The notes: a model not told the origin generated them from the sequence alone. Shown: positions 25,744 through 34,822, counted from the first letter of the stretch. The stretch is 64,000 nt of DNA from Bog-756 sp963828385 (GCA_963828385.1 CAWHEF010000001.1:186001-250000), one strand, 5' to 3'. Numbers and translations: made by a program.

Positions 25744-27195
25744 TCAGGGCTCACGGTGGACATCCTTCGGAGACTTGTCGGGACGGAGGCCACGCCAGAC
25801 GGGATGGCGGAAGTACCCGTCCGATGTCCGTTCGGCATAGCGGACCTCGCCCACCAGCCTCGAGGACACCCAGATGGCCTCCCTCTCGATGGGGGACGGA
25901 AGCCGGTCGGTGAACGGGCTCGTGGCCCGGCGGAGACGTTTCAGATCGACGAGTAGCTCGCTTCGTGAGGCATCGGAGAACCCCGTGCCGACCTTGCCGA
26001 CGAAGGTCAGCTTCCGGCCATCGGGGGACGGCAGTCCGAGCAGGAGGGCCCCGAAATCGGCACGCCGGTGGCCGTTCCCCTTGGTGTAGCCCCCGATCAC
26101 GACCTCCTGGGTCCGCTCACCCTTCACCTTGATCCAGTCGCGGCTTCGCCTGCCGGGCTCATAGGGGCTCTTGCGGCGCTTGGCCACGACCCCTTCCATC
26201 CCCATCTCGACCGCAGTCCGGAAGACCTGGGCACCGGAATCGTCGGTGAACGAGGGCGTGACCGCCCAGCCCGGGGCGTCGAGCCCCAGCTGCTCGAGGG
26301 TCGTCCTGCGCTCGTCGTAGCCGAGACCGAGCAGCGAGATCCCGTCCAGGTGGAGCAGGTCGAAGATCACCAGACTGGCCGGGTTCACCGAGGCGGCCTT
26401 CTTCACACTGGCGGGTGAGGTGGCGTGCATCCGGTGTTGGAGCTGGCCGAACGACGGCCGTCCTTCGGAGTCGAGGGAGACGATCTCGCCGTCGAGGAGG
26501 ACCGGGTGGGACCCCATCGACTCCCCCAGCCCGCGCAGCTCGGGGTACGCAGCCGTGACGTCGTTGCCGTTGCGACTGGCCAGGCGGGTACGGCCGCCGT
26601 CGATGAAGACGAGCACCCGGATGCCGTCCCATTTGAACTCGTAGGCCCATTCGCCGTCGTCGGGAGGGAGCGCGCCGGCAACGGCCAGCATCGGACGCAG
26701 CTGCTTCGGCAGGGGCTCGAAACCCTTCGGGGCGGGATCCATCCTGTGGATCATCCAGTCCTTGCCCCGGGTGGGGAAGAGCACGTAGCGGCCCGTGGCC
26801 CGCTCGCCGTGGAGGACGACCTTGATCTCTTTCGGGTGCCATTTCTCACAGTCGTAGACGCCGCTGTCCCAGATCGACACGTCGCCGGCGCCGTACTCGC
26901 CTTTCGGGATCGTGCCGCTGAAGCTCCCGTACTCGAGCGGATGGTCCTCTACATGGACAGCGAGATGGTTCTCGTCGGGTGTCGGTGGGAGGCCCTTCGG
27001 AAGGGCCCAGGAGACGAGCACCCCGTCGTGCTCGAGGCGGAAGTCCCAGTGAAGGCTGGAGGCGTGGTGCTCCTGGATGACGAAGGTCGGCTGCTTCGTC
27101 CCCCTTTTGCCCGCTTTCGTCCTGGCCGGGATGGGCTCCGGAGTGTGGCCCGGGCGCCGCTTCTTCCGATAGCTCGCCAGTGATTCACCGGTCAC
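25744..27195 (-). CDS. ligD: LigD phosphoesterase-ligase, ATP-dependent DNA ligase
   Basis: 483 residues in two domains. Residues about 35-150 are the 3-prime phosphoesterase: FVIQEHHASSLHWDFRLEHD with the metal-binding His and Asp, then IPKGEYGAGDV. Residues about 165-470 are the ligase: EFKWDGIRVLVF near 185-197 carries the AMP-accepting Lys (KxDG), VLLDGEIV and EGVVAKRRKSPYEPGRRS are motifs III-V region. With Ku and the polymerase gene it makes a complete NHEJ set. It starts 22 bases after a DMT transporter gene, an odd operon partner. Confidence 0.92.
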   Translation of the reverse strand: MTGESLASYRKKRRPGHTPEPIPARTKAGKRGTKQPTFVIQEHHASSLHWDFRLEHDGVLVSWALPKGLPPTPDENHLAVHVEDHPLEYGSFSGTIPKGEYGAGDVSIWDSGVYDCEKWHPKEIKVVLHGERATGRYVLFPTRGKDWMIHRMDPAPKGFEPLPKQLRPMLAVAGALPPDDGEWAYEFKWDGIRVLVFIDGGRTRLASRNGNDVTAAYPELRGLGESMGSHPVLLDGEIVSLDSEGRPSFGQLQHRMHATSPASVKKAASVNPASLVIFDLLHLDGISLLGLGYDERRTTLEQLGLDAPGWAVTPSFTDDSGAQVFRTAVEMGMEGVVAKRRKSPYEPGRRSRDWIKVKGERTQEVVIGGYTKGNGHRRADFGALLLGLPSPDGRKLTFVGKVGTGFSDASRSELLVDLKRLRRATSPFTDRLPSPIEREAIWVSSRLVGEVRYAERTSDGYFRHPVWRGLRPDKSPKDVHREP

Positions 27196-27217
27196 GGGTC
27201 ATGTCTACCTGTGATCG

Positions 27218-28096
27218 TCACCTGCGTGCACCTTGGCCGCTGTCTGCGCTCTGAAGAACCGGTGAGGTGGCGAGCAACGCAGTTCCAATGGCCATCGCTG
27301 CCGCCCCCGTGCCGATCGCCACCCACCACAACCCTCCATTGATCTTCTCATGGAAGGCGAAGACACCCCAGCCAACTGCCGCGACCGGATCGAGGAGCGT
27401 GATGCCGGGCTGTGCCGCCACCAGTCGGCCCGCCTGCAACGCGTTCTGGACGAGCACCATTCCGAGGATGCCCGACACCACCATGGCGTACGTGTCCCAA
27501 GACGTGAAGACGGCAGCGAACCCGCCGGAGCTGAAGCTGGTCGTCAGTCCTTTCATGAGCGCTGCCGTCATCCCGAACTGGATACCGGTGGCCGTGCCGT
27601 AGAGGAGGGCGCGCCGCGCTCCGCTGGAGGCCCGCCCGAGGAGAACGAGCGTGCCGACAGCGGTTGCCGTCACCGGGATTCCGATCGCCCAGCTCGACGC
27701 GGCGACCTCCGGGTGAGGCATCCCGCGTGGATCGAGCCCGATGAGGACGAGTCCCAATCCGGCCGTCATGACGACGATGGCACCGAGTTCCGAGCGGCGA
27801 AGCGGCCCGCCGATGGTGAACGTTGCCACGATGATGGTGAGGGGCAGTTCGAGAACGATAATGGGCTCGACGGCTGCCAGGGTGCCCTTCCCGAGAGCGA
27901 CTGCCTGGAGAACGAAAGACAACGTCACGGCAGCGATCGCCGCCAGCCAAACCCCGTTGTGGACGAGCCGCCATACCAATCGGAGGGAGAGCGCTTGGTC
28001 GGACGTCTCCTCGAGGTTCGCCTTGCGCTGGAGCACGTTCGAGACGGCATTGCTGCTCGCCGCAAGTACGGCGAGCACGCTCGTGACGATCGTCAT
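27218..28096 (-). CDS. DMT/EamA-type transporter
   Basis: 292 residues with about nine or ten hydrophobic segments and no large soluble domain. Length, the early LQRKANLEE segment and the repeated-half layout fit the drug/metabolite transporter superfamily. Substrate unknown. The last residues are hydrophilic (SADSGQGARR). ATG 28096 is the start. It is the first gene of a probable operon with the two LigD genes; no SigB-type promoter was found upstream. Confidence 0.75.
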   Translation of the reverse strand: MTIVTSVLAVLAASSNAVSNVLQRKANLEETSDQALSLRLVWRLVHNGVWLAAIAAVTLSFVLQAVALGKGTLAAVEPIIVLELPLTIIVATFTIGGPLRRSELGAIVVMTAGLGLVLIGLDPRGMPHPEVAASSWAIGIPVTATAVGTLVLLGRASSGARRALLYGTATGIQFGMTAALMKGLTTSFSSGGFAAVFTSWDTYAMVVSGILGMVLVQNALQAGRLVAAQPGITLLDPVAAVGWGVFAFHEKINGGLWWVAIGTGAAAMAIGTALLATSPVLQSADSGQGARR

Positions 28097-28181
28097 GGGA
28101 GATGTCGGCAGCGTGGGTGGTGACGTCGGGGTCCCGTAGTTGGTGCCATGCCGTCAGAATCCACCTATCCCGCCTGCGAGA

Positions 28182-28676
28182 TCATTCCAGCGCTGATGAC
28201 AGAAGGGCCAAGGCCACCGCACAGGTCTCCTGGCATATCGTCTCGGGTTCCCCATTCAGATCGCATCGATGGGTACTGGTCTCGGGCCCGATTCGGAGGG
28301 CGATCCACACATCGCCGGGTTCCGCTCCGTCGTGTCCGTCCGGTCCTGCGGCACCCGTGACCGCCATCGCGACATCCGAACCGAAGAGCTGAGTGACGCC
28401 GTCTGCCATCTCCCGTGCTGTCCGCTCGCTAACGAGGGGTCCGTCCCCAGTCGCCAGCACCCTCTGCTTCGTCTCCCTCGTGTAGGCGACGATCCCTCCC
28501 AAAAACCATTCGCTGGCGTTCGTGCCGACTGCCAGCTGGCTCGTGAGCATCCCGCCGGTCAGCGATTCGGCAACGGAGAGCGTCCGAGTGCTTCCAGTAA
28601 GGGCGCGAGCAACTCGATCGGTCGCCGACCTCATGCCGCCCACGGCTACGGGCGACGTGATGACGTCATCGGCCAT
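28182..28676 (-). CDS. CinA C-terminal domain protein (NMN amidohydrolase-like)
   Basis: 164 residues. LSVAESLTGGMLTSQL near residues 33-48, FLGGIVAYTRETKQRVL and AMAVTGAAGPDGHDGAEPGDVWIA (its first half AVTGAAGP is the signature) match the stand-alone CinA C-terminal (PncC) domain, which deamidates nicotinamide mononucleotide in NAD recycling. ATG 28676 gives a start that matches the family length. It is divergent from the LLM oxidoreductase gene. Confidence 0.85.
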   Translation of the reverse strand: MADDVITSPVAVGGMRSATDRVARALTGSTRTLSVAESLTGGMLTSQLAVGTNASEWFLGGIVAYTRETKQRVLATGDGPLVSERTAREMADGVTQLFGSDVAMAVTGAAGPDGHDGAEPGDVWIALRIGPETSTHRCDLNGEPETICQETCAVALALLSSALE

Positions 28677-28852
28677 GTTTCGCTGCCCCGCGGATTCCGC
28701 CTTCGTCCTCGTCCATTGCCTATCTCTACCCCCGGATTCCCACGGCACTCGTCCTGATCCGGCACTCAGACCGGAGCGGAACGTTGCTGCGCCTGCCTCG
28801 GAACAGCGCGGCGGGCTGCCGCGCCCGGGCCACCCCCTCAGCCGATCCCGTG

Positions 28853-28878
28853 GTTTGCGACCGGCAGGGCACGGGTAC
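28853..28878 (+). promoter_or_regulatory. SigB-type promoter for the LLM oxidoreductase gene
   Basis: GTTT at 28853-28856, 16 bases, GGGTAC at 28873-28878. The start codon of the downstream gene is 76 bases further on. Same form as the other seven sites in this region. Confidence 0.65.
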
Positions 28879-28953
28879 GCGAGGACAGACGAGCCCACGG
28901 GCGATCTTCGGCGTCCGAGTGGAGCCGACCCACCATTCCGGGAGGTACAACGC

Positions 28954-29907
28954 ATGGCCGAGATCGGTCTGTTCTTGTCGAGCGAGGAGCACGGGCCGAG
29001 AGCCCTGCTCGCCCAGGCGCAGCAGGGGGAGGCGGCGGGCTTCTCCTCGCTCCTCATCTCGGACCACTTCCACCCCTGGATCGACAAGCAGGGCGAGAGC
29101 CCGTTCGTCTGGAGCGTGATCGGGGGGATCGCCGCTTCCACCGAACTGAAGGTCACGACCGGGGTCACCTGCCCGACCGTGCGGATCCATCCGGCGATCG
29201 TGGCCCAGGCGGCGGCGACCAGCCAGCTCCTCCTCGAAGGGCGGTTCGTGCTGGGCGTCGGTAGCGGAGAGGCGCTGAACGAGCACATCCTGGGCGACCA
29301 CTGGCCCCCGGTCGACACGAGGCTCGAGATGCTGGAGGAGGCGGTCGAGGTCATGCGCAGCCTGTGGGCGGGAGGGCTCGTCACCCATCACGGCCGCCAC
29401 TACACGGTGGAGAACGCCCGTCTCTACAGCTGTCCCGACACGCCCCCTCCGGTCGTGATCTCGTCGTTCGGCGAGAAGTCGCTGGAGCTGGCGGCCCGGA
29501 TCGGCGACGGGCTGGTGACCGTCGGTCCTGACGGCGAGGCGGTCAAGGGCTACCGCAGCCAGGGCGGCAAGGGCCCCGCCATCGGCGCGGTGAAGGTGTG
29601 CTGGGACACCGACGAGGCGCGAGCCCGCAAGAAGGCGTACGAGCTGTGGCCGACCGAGAGCCTGAGCGGTCAGCTCAACCAGGAGCTGGCGATGCCGTCG
29701 CACTTCGAGGGGGCGTCCGAGCTCGTCACCGAGGACATGGTGGCGGACTCGACGCCGTGCGGGCCGGACCCCGAACGCCACGCCGCCGCCATCACCGCCT
29801 ATTTCGATGCCGGCTTCGACGAGGTGTACATCAACCAGATCGGTGACGACCTCGCCGGGTTCCTCGGCTTCTACGAGAAGGAGCTCCGTTCGAGGATCGG
29901 TGCCTGA
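28954..29907 (+). CDS. LLM-class F420-dependent oxidoreductase, Fgd-like
   Basis: 317 residues of the luciferase-like monooxygenase fold. LLISDHFHPWIDKQGESPF near residues 37-55 is the pattern of F420-dependent glucose-6-phosphate dehydrogenase and its relatives, followed by KVTTGVTCPTVRIHPAIVAQ and RFVLGVGSGEALNEHILG. It should use cofactor F420 rather than FMN; the substrate may not be glucose-6-phosphate. ATG 28954 follows GGGAGG. A SigB-type promoter upstream suggests stress induction, and the following small gene lies 60 bases on. Confidence 0.85.
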   Translation: MAEIGLFLSSEEHGPRALLAQAQQGEAAGFSSLLISDHFHPWIDKQGESPFVWSVIGGIAASTELKVTTGVTCPTVRIHPAIVAQAAATSQLLLEGRFVLGVGSGEALNEHILGDHWPPVDTRLEMLEEAVEVMRSLWAGGLVTHHGRHYTVENARLYSCPDTPPPVVISSFGEKSLELAARIGDGLVTVGPDGEAVKGYRSQGGKGPAIGAVKVCWDTDEARARKKAYELWPTESLSGQLNQELAMPSHFEGASELVTEDMVADSTPCGPDPERHAAAITAYFDAGFDEVYINQIGDDLAGFLGFYEKELRSRIGA

Positions 29908-29966
29908 CCAGGGATCGCAAAGCCGGACCAGAGGAGGGACCGGACGAGAGGGAGGGAAGAGGGAAG

Positions 29967-30236
29967 ATGGCAACCCAGAAGCAGCGGGCCGCCGCCCGAC
30001 GGAACGTGAAGAAGGCCGTCGCCACGGCCAAGCAGGAGCGTTCGATCGCGTCCATGCCGAAGGCGACGCGGACGGCCCTCGGCAAGCAGGGAGCAGCCGT
30101 GGCCCAACGCAAGCGCACGGGCGGCTCCGGCCCCAAGACACGCCAGGAGCTCTACCGGGAGGCGCAGCGCCGCAACATCCACGGCCGTTCGAAGATGGGC
30201 CGGGACGAGCTGGCCCGCGCTCTCGGCCATCGGTGA
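29967..30236 (+). CDS. Small basic protein with Rho-N-like C-terminus
   Basis: 89 residues, very rich in Lys, Arg and Ala (RRNVKKAVATAKQERS). The C-terminal ELYREAQRRNIHGRSKMGRD matches the end of the protein at 19991-20317, so both share a short probable nucleic-acid-binding module with different N-terminal parts. ATG 29967 follows a GGGAGGGAAGAGGG run, an excellent ribosome site. It probably shares the SigB-type transcript of the upstream oxidoreductase. Confidence 0.75.
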   Translation: MATQKQRAAARRNVKKAVATAKQERSIASMPKATRTALGKQGAAVAQRKRTGGSGPKTRQELYREAQRRNIHGRSKMGRDELARALGHR

Positions 30237-30291
30237 TGCGCGCACGAGCAGCAGTTACCGGCAGCGCTGTGCGGTGCCCGGCTGGCGGCCG

Positions 30292-30945
30292 GTGAGCCAC
30301 ACCCCCGAGGCGGTGCTCTTCGACATCGACGGCACGCTGGTCGACACCGTGTACCTCCACACCTACGCGTGGTGGCGCGCCCTCGACGAAGCGGGCCACG
30401 TCGTGCCCATGGCGAGGATCCACCCGCTGATCGGCATGGGCAGCGACGGGCTCCTGTCGTCCTTGCTCGGCCATCCGGACGACGACATCAGCGAGGTCCA
30501 CGGCCGCCACTTCACGGCGTTGCACCCGTTCATCCGGCCGCTGCCGGGAGCGGGCGACCTGCTCCGCCGGACCCACGGCGGTGGGTCGAAGGTGGTGCTC
30601 GTCACCTCGGCCAAGGAGCACGACCTCCCGGCCCTGCTCGGTCCCCTCGACAGCGACGACCAGATCGACGACATCGTGCACGGGGAGATGGTGGAGGACG
30701 CCAAGCCCTCGCCCGAGGTCTTCGAGACCGCCCTCGACCGGTTGTCGCTCGGACCGGACACCGTGGTGGCCGTGGGCGACGCCGTCTGGGACGTCAAAGC
30801 GGCCATGACGGCGGGCATCCCGAGCATCGGGGTGGAGACCGGCGGCACCGGCGGGGAGCGCCTGCTCGAGGCGGGGGCGCGCTCGGTCTACTGCGACTGT
30901 GCCGGCATCGTCGAACGCTGGGCGGATGCGCCGCTTGGGACCTAG
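30292..30945 (+). CDS. HAD-superfamily phosphatase
   Basis: 217 residues. VLFDIDGTLVDT at the N-terminus is motif I with the nucleophile Asp, LVTSAKEH holds motif II, and DAKPSPEVFETAL with VVAVGDAVWDVKAA hold motifs III and IV. The cap domain between motifs I and II puts it in the phosphoglycolate-phosphatase/beta-phosphoglucomutase-like group. Substrate unknown. GTG 30292 is chosen because HAD motif I begins a few residues after it. It converges on the Mrp operon, which ends 21 bases away. Confidence 0.85.
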   Translation: MSHTPEAVLFDIDGTLVDTVYLHTYAWWRALDEAGHVVPMARIHPLIGMGSDGLLSSLLGHPDDDISEVHGRHFTALHPFIRPLPGAGDLLRRTHGGGSKVVLVTSAKEHDLPALLGPLDSDDQIDDIVHGEMVEDAKPSPEVFETALDRLSLGPDTVVAVGDAVWDVKAAMTAGIPSIGVETGGTGGERLLEAGARSVYCDCAGIVERWADAPLGT

Positions 30946-30966
30946 AGCCCCGGGGGCGCCGCCGGG

Positions 30967-32730
30967 TCAGTGTGCCAGTGCCGGCGCCGCCAGCACGCCC
31001 ACGGCCAGGAGCAGCCCGACCACCAGGTAACCGGCGTAGTCGTTGACCGAGCCGGACTGCACCCGGCGAAGCACGGTGAGCGGGGAGGCATCTGCCCACC
31101 GCATGCCGATGATGGCCACGGGGACGGCGGCCACCACCGTCCCGAGCACGGTGACGAGCTCCAGTGGGCTCAGATAGTCGAACGAGACCGGGACCGAGCG
31201 GAGCGGCCCACCGGCGGCGAGGACGTCGTGGGCGTAGAGGGCGGGATGCAGGAGGGTCCCCGCCGCCGGCTCGAAGATGGCGGGCAGCACGAGGCCTGGC
31301 ACCACGCCGAAGGCGAAACAGCCGGCGGCCAGCACCACCAGCGCGAACACCATCCCCGGCCTCAGCCGTTCGTCGCGCTCGAAGGGCTCCTCCGGTTGGC
31401 GGCGGCGGAAGAAGCACTGGTAGGCGGCCTTCCCGAGCGAGGCCATGGTGAGGACCTGCGCCACGAGCATGACGGCAAAGGGGAACCCCTGCCCTCCCGA
31501 ACGGAGGGCGTCGTGGATCAGTCCGAGCGACACGTAGCCGTTGAGGGGCGGCACCCCGGCGATGGCGAGGACGCCGACCACGAAGCAGACGGCCAGCATC
31601 GGGTTGCGGCGCCCGAACCCGCCCATCTCCGACAGCTTCGTGGCTCCCGTCATGTGCACGATGGCACCGGCGCAGAGGAACAGCAGGGCCTTGAACAGGG
31701 CGTGGTCGACGAGGTGGTAGGCGGCGCCGGCCACACCACCATCGGTGGCGGTGGCCAGTCCCACCGTCAGCACCCCCATCTGGGAGATGGTGTCGTAGGC
31801 GAGCAGGCGCTTCAGGTCGTCCTGCAGCAGGGCGAACAGGGCCCCGCCGACGGCTGACACGAGGCCGATCCCCATCAACAGCCCGAGCACGTGATGGCCC
31901 ACTGCCGGTGTGTACAGCTGGAAGACAACGCGCCCGATGGCGACGATTCCGAGGTTGACCATCAACCCGGAGAACAGTGCCGACACCGGGCCGGGGGCGG
32001 CGGTGTGGGCGTCGGGCAGCCATCCGTGGAAGGGCACGAGGCCCGCCTTGGTGCCGAAGCCGGCGATGAGGAGGCCGAGGGCCACCAGGTCCTCGGGGCG
32101 CAGGTGCACGGCCAGCGCGTGATTGATCTGGCCGAAGTTGAGGGCGCCGTTGCCGGCGTAGACGAGGGCGGCGGCGATGAAGACGGCGAAGCTGGCGACA
32201 GTGGTGAGGACGAGGATCTTGAACGCCGCCTCGAGGGCGGGAGGGCGCTCGAGGAAGAAGCCGGTGAGGGCGTAGCTCGAGAGGGCGGCCACCTCGAACC
32301 ACACGAAGAGGTTGAAGAGGTCGGCGGTGAGGGCCGAGCCGATGAGCGCGCCGCACAGGAGGAGGAACTGGCAGGCGTAGCCGCCGAGCTCCCTCTTCCC
32401 GAGCGAGCCGAGCTCGGAGAGGGTGTAGACGGCGAGAAGCATGCCGAGGAGCGAGGAGGCCAGGGCGAAGGTGAGTCCCCAGGGATCGGCGCCGAAGGCG
32501 ATGCCCAAGGCGTTGCCCCCGACCGGGTTCCAGTGCCCGAGGAACTGTCCGACCAGGTGGCCGCCGTAGACCCGGGGGGCGATGGCGAGGAGCAACCCGC
32601 CGCTGGCGCCGAGTGCCACCACGGACAGAACGAGGGGCGCCCGGCGGGAGATCCGGGCGGCGAGGGGCGCCAAGGCCGCCCCGGCCAGGGGGATGACGAC
32701 GGCGAGGGGGAGGAGGGCTCCGGAAGTCAC
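30967..32730 (-). CDS. mnhD: Na+/H+ antiporter subunit D (MrpD/MnhD; NuoM/N-like)
   Basis: 587 residues with about 14 membrane segments. LFNLFVWFEVAALSSYALTG near residues 123-142 has the conserved membrane Glu; AGFGTKAGLVPFHGWLPDAH has the Lys and His of the proton path; LLAYDTISQMGVL is another shared motif. It is the large ion-translocating subunit, homologous to complex I antiporter-like subunits. Last gene of the operon beginning at 35597. It is the only large antiporter-like subunit here. Confidence 0.92.
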   Translation of the reverse strand: MTSGALLPLAVVIPLAGAALAPLAARISRRAPLVLSVVALGASGGLLLAIAPRVYGGHLVGQFLGHWNPVGGNALGIAFGADPWGLTFALASSLLGMLLAVYTLSELGSLGKRELGGYACQFLLLCGALIGSALTADLFNLFVWFEVAALSSYALTGFFLERPPALEAAFKILVLTTVASFAVFIAAALVYAGNGALNFGQINHALAVHLRPEDLVALGLLIAGFGTKAGLVPFHGWLPDAHTAAPGPVSALFSGLMVNLGIVAIGRVVFQLYTPAVGHHVLGLLMGIGLVSAVGGALFALLQDDLKRLLAYDTISQMGVLTVGLATATDGGVAGAAYHLVDHALFKALLFLCAGAIVHMTGATKLSEMGGFGRRNPMLAVCFVVGVLAIAGVPPLNGYVSLGLIHDALRSGGQGFPFAVMLVAQVLTMASLGKAAYQCFFRRRQPEEPFERDERLRPGMVFALVVLAAGCFAFGVVPGLVLPAIFEPAAGTLLHPALYAHDVLAAGGPLRSVPVSFDYLSPLELVTVLGTVVAAVPVAIIGMRWADASPLTVLRRVQSGSVNDYAGYLVVGLLLAVGVLAAPALAH

Positions 32731-32754
32731 GATGTGATCCGGGTGGACCGGCCG

Positions 32755-33123
32755 TCAGCCCCGCAGCTCGCGGACGCGGTCGGCATCGAGCGTCCGGTAG
32801 TGCTGCACGATGCGCACGGTCACCGCCAGGAAGACGCCGGTGACCGCCACGCCGATGACGATGGCCGTGAGGCAGAAGTTCTGCAGGACGGGGTCGGCCA
32901 CCCGACCGTGGGAGAGGGCCCGGGCGCTGAGGTTGCCCTGCGGGTCGAGCAGGACGGGGGCGGTCGACCCCGCCCGGTAGGCGAGGGAGATGAGGAAGAG
33001 ATAGGTCGAGCCCTCCATGAGGGAGAGCCCCATCACGATCTTCACCAGGTTCCGCTTCACCAGCACGGCGTAGAGGCCGAGGCCGAAGACGGCCACCGCC
33101 GTCAGGTAGTTGAGGACGATCAC
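32755..33123 (-). CDS. mnhC: Na+/H+ antiporter subunit C (MrpC/MnhC; NuoK-like)
   Basis: 122 residues, three membrane segments. VLVKRNLVKIVMGLSLMEG near residues 20-38 is the MrpC/NuoK signature with the buried Glu, and FCLTAIVIGVAVTGV is the third helix. Sits with MrpD in the complex. Starts at ATG 33123, four bases inside the end of the upstream MrpB-type gene (overlap), so translation is coupled. Confidence 0.9.
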   Translation of the reverse strand: MIVLNYLTAVAVFGLGLYAVLVKRNLVKIVMGLSLMEGSTYLFLISLAYRAGSTAPVLLDPQGNLSARALSHGRVADPVLQNFCLTAIVIGVAVTGVFLAVTVRIVQHYRTLDADRVRELRG

Positions 33124-34151
33124 GACCGGCCCCGCCCCCGGTCGCCCGGTGGCTCGCCGCCGGGGCGTTCGCCGCCGCCCCCGTCACCGCTCTCCCGGTC
33201 GCCGCCGTTCTCCGGGCTCCAGTCGTGGGTCATGCCCAGCAGCCCGAAGACGGCGAGCGTCAACCCAGTCGCCACCTCCACGAGCTCGCTGGCTGAGAAC
33301 GCCTGGAGGAGGCCACCGCTCGGGATGGTCCCGAGCTGTCCGAGGGGCAGGAAGCTGGCCGAGAACGATCCTTTGAGGGCCAGTCCGAGGGCGCCGAGGG
33401 CGACGATGGCGAGCGCTCCGGCCAGCTCGATGGGCTCGATGACGCCCGGCCGCACGATCGGTCGGACGCGCCGGTAGCCGAAGCCCACGTAGGCGAAGAG
33501 GACGACCCCGAGCACCACCGCACCGGCGGGGAACCCGCCGCCGGGAGAGAAGCCCCAGGCAGCCAGGTACACGCCGGCCACCGCCAGCAGCGGAGCGACG
33601 ACCCGGACCGCGCCCCGGACGACGACGGTCATGCCTTCGGCCGTCTCGGGGGCCGGGCTGCCGAGCGGCTCGGCGTCGGGCGTGTCGGGCCCGGCGGCCG
33701 TGCCCTGCTCCTCCTCTTCGGCATTGGCCGCCTCTTGCTCGCTCTCCCCGGTGGGGGCGGCGGGGTCGCTCTCTTGCTGCTCACGCCTCCCGGCGACCTC
33801 CTCGCCGATGAACCCGCGGCGGGGCTCGCGGCTCCGGCCGACGAGTCCGATGCCGACCACCGCCGCCAGGAGCAGGAAGGTCTCCCCGAACGTGTCGAAG
33901 CCGCGGGTGCCGTACACCACCTCGTTCACCGGCTCGAGCGTGTGCCAACGCGGGATGGCCTGGGTCATGGCCAGGCGGGCGACCGCCGGCAATGGCGCCC
34001 CGTCCCCCGGGAGGTAGGCCACGGTGGCGCCGAGGCCGAGGACGACGGCCGCCACCAGCACCAGACCGATCCCGCGCCGGTGGCGGGGCTCCGTCTCCTG
34101 CAGACCGGACGGCGGACCATCCGGGGACGGGGGTGGCGGAGAGCTCGTCAT
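33120..34151 (-). CDS. mnhB: Fused MbhE-like / MrpB antiporter subunit
   Basis: 343 residues, more than twice the usual MrpB length. Residues about 25-110 have two membrane segments and the motif NEVVYGTRGFDTFGE, which is normally found in the C-terminal part of MrpA (MbhE-like). Residues about 115-170 are a charged linker full of Glu, Pro and Ala. Residues about 175-310 are the MnhB domain with AGVYLAAWGFSPGGGFPAGAV. The C-terminus is hydrophilic and glycine-rich. The fusion puts an MrpA fragment onto MrpB. Overlaps the MrpC gene. Confidence 0.85.
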   Translation of the reverse strand: MTSSPPPPSPDGPPSGLQETEPRHRRGIGLVLVAAVVLGLGATVAYLPGDGAPLPAVARLAMTQAIPRWHTLEPVNEVVYGTRGFDTFGETFLLLAAVVGIGLVGRSREPRRGFIGEEVAGRREQQESDPAAPTGESEQEAANAEEEEQGTAAGPDTPDAEPLGSPAPETAEGMTVVVRGAVRVVAPLLAVAGVYLAAWGFSPGGGFPAGAVVLGVVLFAYVGFGYRRVRPIVRPGVIEPIELAGALAIVALGALGLALKGSFSASFLPLGQLGTIPSGGLLQAFSASELVEVATGLTLAVFGLLGMTHDWSPENGGDRESGDGGGGERPGGEPPGDRGRGRS

Positions 34152-34170
34152 CGCTCCCCTCGCTCCGCCC

Positions 34171-34467
34171 TCACGAGCTGGTCGAACCGGACTGCTCCGC
34201 CTCGCCGAGGTCCGGCTCCTCCTCGGACTCGATGACGGCCCGCATCTTGCCGATCGCCACCAGGTAGAGGGTCGGCAGCGCGATCGCCCCCACCACGACC
34301 TCGGCGTGGGCGTCGTCGGGAGCGCCGAGCACGACGAAGATGACCGTCAGCAGCGTGCCGACACCCGACAGGGCGATGACGGCGCCGTTGAGGTTGCGCT
34401 GCACCACCACCATCACGGCGGCGCCGAGGATGCCGGCCAGGCACAGGATGTCAATCGTCCAGAACAT
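34171..34467 (-). CDS. DUF4040 / MbhD-like antiporter subunit
   Basis: 98 residues, three membrane segments. VVQRNLNGAVIALSGVGTLL and APDDAHAEVVVGAIALPTLY (the PDVAxxEA-type stretch) match DUF4040, which in full MrpA is a C-terminal domain and in Mbh-type complexes is a separate subunit. ATG 34467 lies 17 bases inside the end of the MrpG gene. The hydrophilic end is Glu- and Ser-rich. Confidence 0.85.
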   Translation of the reverse strand: MFWTIDILCLAGILGAAVMVVVQRNLNGAVIALSGVGTLLTVIFVVLGAPDDAHAEVVVGAIALPTLYLVAIGKMRAVIESEEEPDLGEAEQSGSTSS

Positions 34468-34822
34468 GGCCCTCCCGCTCCGGCGCCGAGGGGCTGTCCC
34501 GTCGCGCCGCAACCTGGTCGGCAACCGCCCCCTCCCACATCGGGACGCCCGCCTTGTACGCGGCGCGGGCCAGGGCGTGGGAGGCGAGGGGATTGACCAC
34601 GAGGAGGAGGAAGGCGACGATGAGGGCCCGTGAGCCATACGTGCTCACCGCCCCCTCGCCCACCACCAAGGCGGCGAGCGCGGGAAGGGCGCCCATGGTG
34701 ATCGTCTTCGAGGAGCACTGGATGCGGGTGTAGAGGTCGGGCATCCGCAGGATACCCACCACGCCGGAGAGCGAGAAGGCCAACCCGACGGCGGCCAGCA
34801 CGATCACCGCCCCCTCCCTCAC
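34451..34822 (-). CDS. mnhG: Na+/H+ antiporter subunit G (MrpG/MnhG)
   Basis: 123 residues with three membrane segments. GILRMPDLYTRIQCSSKTITMG near residues 22-43 is the MrpG family signature (RMPDxYxRxHxxxKxxT; its first half RMPDLYTRIQC is clear). The start GTG at 34822 shares bases with the stop of MrpF (GTGA). The C-terminal 30 residues are charged and likely cytoplasmic. Confidence 0.88.
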   Translation of the reverse strand: MREGAVIVLAAVGLAFSLSGVVGILRMPDLYTRIQCSSKTITMGALPALAALVVGEGAVSTYGSRALIVAFLLLVVNPLASHALARAAYKAGVPMWEGAVADQVAARRDSPSAPEREGHVLDD

